Assembly (NCBI GenBank): GCA_009924135.1
Contig: RFSE01000050.1
Coordinates: 1-32,759 of the forward strand
Origin: Pseudomonadota bacterium
GTDB lineage: Bacteria; Verrucomicrobiota; Verrucomicrobiia; Limisphaerales; SXTU01
Direction: 5' to 3'
DNA: 32,759 bases
The notes below the pieces were generated by a model. The model was not told the DNA's origin. It was given only the letters and a program-made list of their open reading frames with translations, and searched no databases. The position numbers were made by a program, and so were the translations under genes. Positions 8,080 through 15,003 of the stretch are shown piece by piece (position 1 is the first letter of the stretch; every line of letters starts with the position of its first letter).

Positions 8080-10140
8080 TTACTTCTTCTTGAAGTAAAG
8101 CTCCTCCGCGTTCCACGAGACGCGATAGCTGGTCAGCACCGTCGGACGCACGTTGCCGAGGTCGGCGCGGTAGGCGGCGATGCGATGGGCGCTCACCGTG
8201 TAGATGTAGGGCAGTTCGCGCGAGAGGATTTCCTGCACCTCATCGTAGATGGCCTTGCGCTTGGCGAAGTCCAGCGTCTTGAGCTGGTCGTTCATCAGCT
8301 TGTCAACGCGCGCTTCCCACGCGGTGGCCGGCTGCTTCTGCTGCGGGAACCACATGTGTGTGAAGCCGTCGGACTTGAGCACGTTCAGGCTCGACGCGGG
8401 ATCGCTCGTGCCCCCGCCGAGCGAAAGGAGGATGGCCTCGTACTCAAACGAATTGTCGATCTTGTCCACCAGCGTGTTGAACTCGATGGGCTGGTAGTTG
8501 ACCTTGAACCCCAGCTTCTTGAGGTCGGCCTGGATGACGATGGCCATCTTGTCGCGCGTGTTGTTGCCCGTGTTCGTGTTCAGCGTGAACTCAACGACGT
8601 TGCCTTCGGCGTCGGTGAGCTGGCCGTCACCCTTGCGGTCCTCGATGCCGATCTCCTTCAGCAGCGCCTTGGCCTTGGCCACGTCGTAGGCGTACTTGAC
8701 CACATTCGGGTTCCGCCACTTCTGGTACGCCGTGGAGACAAACCCGTCCGTGCCCTCGCCGCGCCCGGCGAAGATGGACTTCACGATGCTGGGCCGGTCA
8801 ATCGCATGCTGCACCGCCTGGCGGAACTTCGTGTTCAGGAACCACTTCGCGTGCTTTGGGTCCACGAGCGGCTTGGCGGTAAGCTGGGCGGCCCCGTTGG
8901 GCTCGGCCAGCGTCACGGTGGCGGCGTCGAACTTCACGGTCACCGGCAGAGTCATGCCCTGCGTGAGCGTCACGGATTTTTTCTGCTCCGGCCCATTTCC
9001 GATGCTCAGCGTTAGGTCCACGGAGCCGAGGAAAGTACGGGCGGTGTCGGGGAGCTTGGAAAGCTTCTTCTTCTCGATGGTGAGGTGGGCGTCCGGCTTA
9101 TCCACGGAGAACTTCACCTGGGCGACCCAGTTGGTGTTGAGATTGAACCAGACGAAGCTCTTCTCCGGCCCGACGCCGAGCTGCTCCAGCTTGAACCGGT
9201 CCGATGCCGACTCCGTTTTGAAGCGTTCATACTCGTCCGGCCGCACGTCCTCGAAGACGTCGCTCTCGCCCTTGAGAAAGCGCAGCGACATCGCGTTCAT
9301 GTCGGGCACGGTGGTGTAAATGACGTTGTCGAGGTACGGCAGGCGGGTGCCGGCTTTGTCCACCTCGAAGAAGTTGGGATTGCGCTCGAGCAGCGTGAGT
9401 TCGCCGGCCTTGAACTGCTTGAGCTTGAACGGCCCGCTGCACACCAGCTTGTCCGGCGCGGTGTCGATGCCGTAGGCGGACTCGAACTTGCCCTGGGCCA
9501 CGGATTTGGCCAGCACGTGCTTCGGCAGGATGGGGATGCCGCCCCACGCTTCCTCAAACGGAGCGTAAACATCCGGCGTCACAATCCGCACGGTGAGATC
9601 GTCTACTTTTGAAACCGCGAACTTCTTGCCATCGATGGTGAACAGGTCGGCGGTGGCGCTGACGATCTTGGGGTTGTAGATTACGTCGTTCCAGGTGAAC
9701 ACCACGTCATCCGCCGTAAGGGGGTGGCCATCACTCCAGACCAGGCCCTGGCGCAGGTGGAACGTCCAGGTCTTCTGGTCCTCGGCGACTTCCCACTTGT
9801 GGGCCAGCGAGGGTTTCACCTTCTCGGTGGGGGCATCCAGGTCCGTGAGGCCGAGGAAGAGGAAGCGGATGATGTCGCGCGAGGTCTGCTCGTTTTCCGT
9901 GATGGGGTTGAAGGTCTTGGGATCCCCGAAGGTGGCGATGACCAGGCGGCCCCCGCGAATGCCGGGCTGGCAATCAGCCACCAGCGGCGGCACGGGCAGC
10001 GCGCCCTGGGTGGACGAGGCACCGGAGCCGCCGGGCTTTCCGCCTGGGGCGTTGGCCTCATCCTTCTTGCAGCCGGAGAAGAGCAGCGTCGCCACGGCGG
10101 CGACCACGAGACAGAGTGAACTGGTTAGCGTGCGAGTCAT
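8080..10140 (-). CDS. ABC transporter substrate-binding lipoprotein (SBP_bac_5; dipeptide/oligopeptide type)
   Basis: This is a 686-residue periplasmic solute-binding protein anchored through a lipobox-like FSGC (Cys24). The start at 10140 gives a proper lipoprotein signal (MTRTLTSSLCLVVAAVATLL); an upstream in-frame start would add 32 non-signal residues. Family 5 features are visible: FGDPKTFNPI (71-80), the KPSLAHKWEVAEDQKTWTFHLR block (109-130), WSDGHPLTADDVVFT (135-149), and FRQAVQHAIDRPSIV (439-453). Length exceeds the usual 500-600 because about 85 residues (338-424) are inserted between WFNLNTNW and the WFLNTKFRQAV block. It is divergent, by 96 bp, from the permease-ATPase genes of the same importer. 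The ligand, peptide or other, cannot be read from sequence. Confidence 0.93.
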   Translation of the reverse strand: MTRTLTSSLCLVVAAVATLLFSGCKKDEANAPGGKPGGSGASSTQGALPVPPLVADCQPGIRGGRLVIATFGDPKTFNPITENEQTSRDIIRFLFLGLTDLDAPTEKVKPSLAHKWEVAEDQKTWTFHLRQGLVWSDGHPLTADDVVFTWNDVIYNPKIVSATADLFTIDGKKFAVSKVDDLTVRIVTPDVYAPFEEAWGGIPILPKHVLAKSVAQGKFESAYGIDTAPDKLVCSGPFKLKQFKAGELTLLERNPNFFEVDKAGTRLPYLDNVIYTTVPDMNAMSLRFLKGESDVFEDVRPDEYERFKTESASDRFKLEQLGVGPEKSFVWFNLNTNWVAQVKFSVDKPDAHLTIEKKKLSKLPDTARTFLGSVDLTLSIGNGPEQKKSVTLTQGMTLPVTVKFDAATVTLAEPNGAAQLTAKPLVDPKHAKWFLNTKFRQAVQHAIDRPSIVKSIFAGRGEGTDGFVSTAYQKWRNPNVVKYAYDVAKAKALLKEIGIEDRKGDGQLTDAEGNVVEFTLNTNTGNNTRDKMAIVIQADLKKLGFKVNYQPIEFNTLVDKIDNSFEYEAILLSLGGGTSDPASSLNVLKSDGFTHMWFPQQKQPATAWEARVDKLMNDQLKTLDFAKRKAIYDEVQEILSRELPYIYTVSAHRIAAYRADLGNVRPTVLTSYRVSWNAEELYFKKK

Positions 10141-10236
10141 GGGAGGAAGATTTCCACCAGCGCGCGGGTGAGTCGAGTAAACAGTCTGCTTTGAAGCTTG
10201 GAGCCGGGCCGGACCGTCAATAGGCTTCACGCGCAC

Positions 10237-11205
10237 ATGGGCACGTTCATTCTAAAACGTCTGCTGCACATGATCCCGATCCTGCTCGGGGTCTCGCTGC
10301 TCACGTTCCTGCTCATGTCGCTCACGCCCGGCGGTTACCTGCAAAGCCTGAAGCAGAATCCGCAGATTTCCCCCGAGACGGTCGAGAAGCTCCTCGCCAA
10401 ATTCCACCTCGATAAGCCGTGGTATGTCCAATACTGCTACTGGCTCAAGAATGTCGCAGTCGGCGACTTCGGCTACTCGGTCCAATACAAGATCTCCGCC
10501 ACCGACCTCATCACCGCGCGGCTGTGGAACACCTTCTTGCTCTCCTTCTTCGCCACCGTCGTGGCGTGGTTTGTGGCGGTGCCGCTGGGCATCTGGGCGG
10601 CGGTGAACAAGGATTCGCTGGTGGACCGCGCCTGTTCCCTGATTGCGTTCGCCGGCCTTTCGATCCCGGAAATCCTCCTTGCGCTGCTGGCGTTGATGTT
10701 CGCGGCAGCCACCGGCTGGTTCCCCATCGGCGGAGCCCAAGGCTCGCTCTATGACCTGATGACGCCGACGGAACGGTTTTGGAACCGCGCGCACCACCTC
10801 GTCCTGCCGGTGCTGGTCCTCGCCGCAAGTGAACTCGCCGGCATCATGCGCCAAATGCGCTCCAACCTGCTGGACACCCTCCGCGCCGAATACGTCACCG
10901 CCGCCCGCGCCAAGGGCCTGCCGGAAGGCTGGGTGATCTACAAGCACGCACTGCGCAACGCGATCAACCCGTTGCTCACCATTTTCGGCTACTCGCTGGC
11001 CCACCTGCTCAGCGGCGCGTTCATCGTCGAGAACATCATGGCCTGGCCGGGTCTCGGCCGCCTGACCATCGAGGCTTATTCCGCGAAAGACTCGATGCTG
11101 GTGGTGGATTCCGTGGTGATGGCCACCGCGCTGCTCATTGTCGGCAACTTCGTGGCGGACCTCATGCTGGCATGGAGCGATCCGCGGATAAGGTTGAAGG
11201 AATGA
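10237..11205 (+). CDS. ABC transporter inner-membrane permease, DppB/OppB family
   Basis: This is a 322-residue permease with six expected membrane helices. TM1 is at residues 10-28 (MIPILLGVSLLTFLLMSLT), followed by the long periplasmic segment with PWYVQYCYWLKNVAVGDFG typical of the B-type subunit. The cytoplasmic coupling (EAA) loop is visible as EYVTAARAKGLPEGWVIYKHALRNAINP. ATG 10237 was chosen because it starts the normal MGTFILKRLLHMIP N-terminus; an in-frame start 13 codons upstream adds nothing recognisable. It pairs with the C-type permease at 11369 and the ATPase at 12533 and presumably receives substrate from the divergent lipoprotein. A 7-bp-unit repeat separates it from the next gene. 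Confidence 0.94.
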   Translation: MGTFILKRLLHMIPILLGVSLLTFLLMSLTPGGYLQSLKQNPQISPETVEKLLAKFHLDKPWYVQYCYWLKNVAVGDFGYSVQYKISATDLITARLWNTFLLSFFATVVAWFVAVPLGIWAAVNKDSLVDRACSLIAFAGLSIPEILLALLALMFAAATGWFPIGGAQGSLYDLMTPTERFWNRAHHLVLPVLVLAASELAGIMRQMRSNLLDTLRAEYVTAARAKGLPEGWVIYKHALRNAINPLLTIFGYSLAHLLSGAFIVENIMAWPGLGRLTIEAYSAKDSMLVVDSVVMATALLIVGNFVADLMLAWSDPRIRLKE

Positions 11206-11206
11206 A

Positions 11207-11360
11207 AGCTCCAAGCTCCAAGTTCCAAATCCCAAATAAGCTCCAAGCTTCAAGCTCCCAAGGGCTTGCCTGGCTCATCGGCATCCTTGGTAACCGTTGC
11301 GGTTTGGAGCTTGGATTTTGGAGCTTCTTTGGAACTTGGCGCTTGGGATTTGGAGCTTCG
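11207..11360. repeat. AGCTCCA/TGGAGCT palindromic repeat, family C copy 1
   Basis: The left arm (11207-11258) is built of 7-bp units around TCCAA (agctccaagctccaagttcc). The right arm (about 11300-11360) is its imperfect complement (tttggagcttgg, ttggaacttgg). About 40 bp of unique sequence lies between. It occupies nearly the whole gap between the two permease genes, starting two bases after the first stop codon. Confidence 0.88.
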
Positions 11361-11368
11361 TCCATCGC

Positions 11369-12436
11369 ATGAGCGAGCCCGCCCCCAACCTGCCCCTCTC
11401 GCCGCGCCAGCTCTTCTGGAGGCGGCTCCGTGCGCGGCGCGCGGCGATGGCCGGGGGCGTGATCCTCGCCGTCCTTTACCTCACTTCGATCCTTGCCGGT
11501 TTCGTCGCCCCCTATCACTACGAGACGGATGACCGTGACCGGTTCTTTCACCCGCCCATCCTGCCGAAGTTCGACGGCTTGCGGTTCGTCGTCCCGCGCT
11601 GGGAACAGCAGGCCGGTCAGTTCAAGTACGCCCCGGTCCCCGGCGACGTGAAGCCGTTGCACTTCTTCGTGAAAGGCGACAAATACCTCCTCTTCGCCCT
11701 GATTCCCTGCCAGACGCACCTCTTCGGCACCGGCGAAAAGAACTACCCGATCAACCTCTTTGGCACCGACCAGTTCGGGCGCGACGTATTCTCGCGCATC
11801 CTCTACGGCTCGCAGATTTCGCTGAGCATCGGCCTGATTGGCATCACGCTGTCGTTCACCTTCGGCATGTTGAATGGCGGCATCTCCGGGTACTTCGGCG
11901 GGCGGATCGACACCGTCATCATGCGGGTGTGCGAGCTGATCATGTCCATCCCGTCGCTCTATCTCATCATCGCGCTGCGCAACACCTTTCCGCCCAACAT
12001 CTCCTCCACCGAAGCCTACGCGATGATCATTGTAATCCTGAGCTTCATCGGCTGGGCGAGCATGGCACGCGTGGTGCGGGGCATGGCGTTGAGCCTGCGC
12101 GAGCGGCAGTTCGTCCTCGCGGCGCGCGCGATGGGGGCGACGCCGTGGCGCATCATCACGCGGCACATCCTCCCGAGCACGTTCAGCTACGTCATCGTGG
12201 CCGCGACCCTGAGCGTGCCTTATTACATCCTCGGCGAAGTGGTTTTGAGCTACTTGGCCGTGGGCATCCAGGAACCGCAGGCGAGCTGGGGTAACATGCT
12301 CACCGCCGCGCAAAACTCGGAACATCTCCGCAGCTACCCCTGGCTGCTCGCCCCCGGCGCGGCCATCTTTGTCACCGTTCTGGCTTTCAACTTCCTCGGC
12401 GACGGCTTACGAGATGCGGCAGATGCTAAAAGCTGA
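11369..12436 (+). CDS. ABC transporter inner-membrane permease, DppC/OppC family
   Basis: This is a 355-residue C-type permease. TM1 is around residues 27-47, then about 85 periplasmic residues lead to the family signature [13 protein letters not shown] (131-143). The extended loop with [15 protein letters not shown] and [22 protein letters not shown] matches the long-loop subgroup of OppC proteins. The EAA loop is seen in [27 protein letters not shown] 11369 gives a normal N-terminus; the frame stays open upstream through the repeat to a TTG at 11297, which would add 24 repeat-derived residues and is judged unlikely. It forms the channel with the B permease. Confidence 0.94.
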   Translation: MSEPAPNLPLSPRQLFWRRLRARRAAMAGGVILAVLYLTSILAGFVAPYHYETDDRDRFFHPPILPKFDGLRFVVPRWEQQAGQFKYAPVPGDVKPLHFFVKGDKYLLFALIPCQTHLFGTGEKNYPINLFGTDQFGRDVFSRILYGSQISLSIGLIGITLSFTFGMLNGGISGYFGGRIDTVIMRVCELIMSIPSLYLIIALRNTFPPNISSTEAYAMIIVILSFIGWASMARVVRGMALSLRERQFVLAARAMGATPWRIITRHILPSTFSYVIVAATLSVPYYILGEVVLSYLAVGIQEPQASWGNMLTAAQNSEHLRSYPWLLAPGAAIFVTVLAFNFLGDGLRDAADAKS

Positions 12437-12445
12437 ATTCGATCA

Positions 12446-12525
12446 ACCACAGAGACACAGAGAGCACAGAGCCTGCATGAAAACTATTTTCGCCTTCCTC
12501 CCTGTGCTCTCTGTGCCTCTGTGGT
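12446..12525. repeat. ACAGAGAGCACAG inverted repeat, family E
   Basis: A 24-bp inverted repeat (12446-12469 and 12502-12525, one mismatch, accacagagacacagagagc-type arm) encloses about 32 bp. A 10-bp direct repeat, tgaaaactat, occurs at 12478-12487 and 12525-12534, the second copy running into the ATPase start codon. It fills the gap between the second permease and the ATPase gene. Confidence 0.85.
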
Positions 12526-12532
12526 GAAAACT

Positions 12533-13489
12533 ATGCCTCTCCTCGACATCCGCAACCTCCAGCTCGAATTCGGCACCGGCAAGGACGCGCTCCGCGCCGT
12601 GGACGGCGTGTCCTTCACCATCGCGGAAGGCGAGACGCTTTGCCTCGTCGGCGAGAGCGGCTGTGGCAAGAGCGTTTCCGCCCTCTCCATCGCCCGCCTC
12701 GTGCCCACGCCGCCCGCGCGCTACGTCGGCGGCGAGATTCTGCTCAACGGCCGCGACGTGCTGAAAATGGACCAGCGCGAGCTGCGCTCCATCCGGGGTG
12801 GCGTGGTGAGCTACATTTTCCAGGAGCCGAGCGCTTCGCTCAACCCGGTCTTCCGCGTCGGCAACCAGATCAAGGAATCACTGAAACTTCACCGCCCCCA
12901 GTTCGCCACGGACGAGGAAGTCATCCGGCTGCTGAAACTGGTCGGCATCCCCGCGCCGGAATCGCGCATCCGCGATTACCCGCACCAGATGTCCGGCGGC
13001 ATGCAGCAGCGCATCATGATCGCGATGGCGCTGGCCAGCGAACCGAAGCTCCTCGTGGCCGACGAACCGACCACTGCGCTGGACGTGACCATCCAGGCGC
13101 AAATCCTCGAGCTGCTGCGCGAACTCAAGCAACGCCTGCGCATGAGCATCCTGCTCATCACGCACAACCTCGGCATCGTCGGCGACATCGCCGATCGCGT
13201 GGCCGTGATGTATGCCGGGCAGATCGTGGAGCTGTCCCCCGCCCGCGCCCTGCTTCAGCGCCCGTTGCACCCCTACACGCAGGCATTGATGAACTCCGTG
13301 CCACAGCTCGGCCACGAGCTGGACCGCCTCCAAGCCATCCCCGGCAATGTGCCCAACCTCGGCCAGTTCCCCAGCGGCTGCCGTTTCCACCCGCGCTGCC
13401 CCAAGGCGCAAAGCGACTGCTCGCAGAAAGCCCCGGAGCTGGTGGAAGTCGAGCCGGGGCGGTGGGTACGATGTCCGTATTGGAAGTAG
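12533..13489 (+). CDS. ABC transporter ATPase, DppD/OppD family
   Basis: This is a 318-residue nucleotide-binding subunit. The Walker A motif is GESGCGKS, the signature is MSGGMQQR, Walker B is [12 protein letters not shown], and the switch His is in LLITHNLG. The C-terminus carries the oligopeptide-transporter extension with [12 protein letters not shown], a Cys-rich segment typical of DppD/OppD. ATG 12533 is used; GTG codons at 12521/12524 lie inside the repeat arm. Only one ATPase is present: the usual DppF/OppF partner does not follow, as the next + strand 250 bp are repeats. It either works as a homodimer or pairs with an ATPase encoded elsewhere. Confidence 0.95.
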   Translation: MPLLDIRNLQLEFGTGKDALRAVDGVSFTIAEGETLCLVGESGCGKSVSALSIARLVPTPPARYVGGEILLNGRDVLKMDQRELRSIRGGVVSYIFQEPSASLNPVFRVGNQIKESLKLHRPQFATDEEVIRLLKLVGIPAPESRIRDYPHQMSGGMQQRIMIAMALASEPKLLVADEPTTALDVTIQAQILELLRELKQRLRMSILLITHNLGIVGDIADRVAVMYAGQIVELSPARALLQRPLHPYTQALMNSVPQLGHELDRLQAIPGNVPNLGQFPSGCRFHPRCPKAQSDCSQKAPELVEVEPGRWVRCPYWK

Positions 13490-13504
13490 ATTATAGTGCA
13501 TCCG

Positions 13505-13742
13505 AGCGGAGGCGGGACGCCTGACGCCACGTTGGTAGGGCGAGACTCCCGTCGAGCCCCCATCTGCGGACGGAGTCGGCGCGAGCGCAGCGAGCATCCC
13601 GGTACTTTGTGGCCTCACACCCGGCCGACGGCAAACCACGCTAGTAAGTCCATCGGAACCCTGCTGCACTGCCGACCCTCGTTGCGTTCCGTCCGGGCGG
13701 CAGGATGCCGCCCTCTACGTCAGGCGGGACGCCTGACGCCAC
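13505..13742. repeat. compound repeat region: family D copy 2 with GCGAGCGCAGCGAGC-type insert
   Basis: The left part has ggcgggacgcctgacgccac (13512-13531). The middle (13533-13600) contains gtagggcgagactcccgtcg and gcgcgagcgcagcgagcat, also found at 18939-19002. The right part is the normal family D 3' half: gggcggcaggatgccgccc, then gtcaggcgggacgcctgac, ending GCCAC at 13742. It lies between the convergent ATPase and metallo-hydrolase genes. Confidence 0.75.
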
Positions 13743-13761
13743 ACCAGAATGGCGACCCGAT

Positions 13762-14781
13762 CTATTTCCCCGTGCCCGCGAGCAGCGCGCTGGCCTTGAG
13801 CTTCACCGGTTCCACCTGCGCCTGCTTCTTGGCCGGAAAAGCGGCCCCGCCCATCTCCTTCCACGCGCTCTCCACCTGCATGGTGATGAACTGGCCGAGG
13901 TAAATCGCGATGCGGTCGTCCTTGCGGAGGGTTTCCCTGATGGTGTCGGCGGCGGCCTGCACTTCGGCGGCGGTCTTGCCGGCGTCCTTGAGCTTTTTCA
14001 CCTCGGCGAGGAGGGACTTGAAATAGAGCTGCTGGTTCACCAACACCTCGGGGCCGCCGCTCGGACCGTGGGCGGGGCAGACTTTCAAGGGCTTGAGCGC
14101 AATGACGTGGTCGAGGGTCTTGATCCATTCGTGGATGTTGCCGTCGCCGGTGTAGTTGTAGGGGCCGTTCACGCAGGCGTCGCCGGTGAACACGATGCGC
14201 TCCTTGGGCAGCCAGCCCCAGCCGTCGCCGTGCGTGTGCGCGGTGCCGAAGTGGTGGAACTCGATGCGGTGGGTGCCATCGTCGAAGTCGAGCTGCTTCT
14301 CGAACAGCAGGCTGGGCGGGCGAAGCTTGCTGGCGGCGACGTCCTTGCGGCCCTTCGCGGCGTCCTCCCAGCGGCCCGGTCCCTTGCCGGTGAAATAGTT
14401 CGTCTCGTATTTCTTCATCTCCGCCAGCACACCGACATGGCCGACGATGGTCGCGCCCGCCTCGTGCATGACCTGGTTGCCGTAGGCGTGATCGCCATGG
14501 TGATGCGTGTCGAAGGCGAAGCGGATGGGCTTGTCCGTCATCGCCTTGATCTTGGGCAGGATGACCTGGGCGCCGGAGGGGAAGTTCGCGTCGATGACGA
14601 GCACGTAGTCGTTAAAGACGATCCAGCCGTTGTTGCAATGCCCGTGGCGGCCGATGTCGCCCTCGTGAAAGTAAACATCAGGGGAAACCTTCTCGATGAC
14701 GTTCACCTCGGCGCGGGCAAAGGGAGCGGCGAGCAACGTGGCGAGGGCAAGGGTTTGGACGGAACAGAGCAGCGGCTTCAT
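13762..14781 (-). CDS. secreted metallo-beta-lactamase-fold hydrolase
   Basis: This is a 339-residue exported enzyme with signal peptide 1-24 (LALATLLAAPFARA). The metal-binding pattern of the MBL superfamily is visible: His93-x-His95-x-Asp97-His98 in THHHGDH, a His in GTAHTHGDG (182 or 184), Asp201 in VFTGDACVNG and His238 in CPAHGPSGG. The start at 14781 was chosen for the signal peptide; the frame continues upstream into repeat DNA. The superfamily includes lactamases, lactonases, glyoxalase II and sulfatases, and the substrate cannot be assigned. Codirectional with the DUF4838 gene upstream, from which a family D repeat separates it. Confidence 0.9.
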   Translation of the reverse strand: MKPLLCSVQTLALATLLAAPFARAEVNVIEKVSPDVYFHEGDIGRHGHCNNGWIVFNDYVLVIDANFPSGAQVILPKIKAMTDKPIRFAFDTHHHGDHAYGNQVMHEAGATIVGHVGVLAEMKKYETNYFTGKGPGRWEDAAKGRKDVAASKLRPPSLLFEKQLDFDDGTHRIEFHHFGTAHTHGDGWGWLPKERIVFTGDACVNGPYNYTGDGNIHEWIKTLDHVIALKPLKVCPAHGPSGGPEVLVNQQLYFKSLLAEVKKLKDAGKTAAEVQAAADTIRETLRKDDRIAIYLGQFITMQVESAWKEMGGAAFPAKKQAQVEPVKLKASALLAGTGK

Positions 14782-14830
14782 GGCGGGCACTTTTGCAGAA
14801 CGGGAATGGGCGTCAAGCGGGTAGGGACGC

Positions 14831-14998
14831 GTGGCGGCAGGCATCTTGCCTGCCGTAGAGCCGGGCGCCCCGCCCGGCGGACGAAACGCCGCCCACCAGG
14901 TAGGATGCACGTAATTTCGTACCCCTATCATCATTCGTCGCACTTTTTCCGGGCGGCGGGACGCCGCCCTCTACGTCAGGCAGGATGCCTGACGCCAC
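14831..14998. repeat. four-hairpin repeat, family D copy 3
   Basis: The order is GTGGCGGCAGGC end, ggcaggcatcttgcctgcc hairpin, tagag, gccgggcgccccgcccggc hairpin, about 70 bp spacer, gggcggcgggacgccgccc hairpin, ctcta, gtcaggcaggatgcctgac hairpin, GCCAC end. It is nearly the whole gap between the DUF4838 gene and the MBL gene. Confidence 0.9.
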
Positions 14999-15003
14999 TG
15001 GGA

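Noticed and set aside
10141-10236. Divergent promoter pair between binding protein and permease
   Set aside because: A TTGACG is visible on the minus strand but no -10-like box sits 16-18 bp from it, so no promoter was called.
13490-13761. Possible CRISPR-like array from repeated short palindromes
   Set aside because: Units are unequal, there is no constant repeat with unique equal-length spacers, and no cas genes are present; they are REP-like hairpins.
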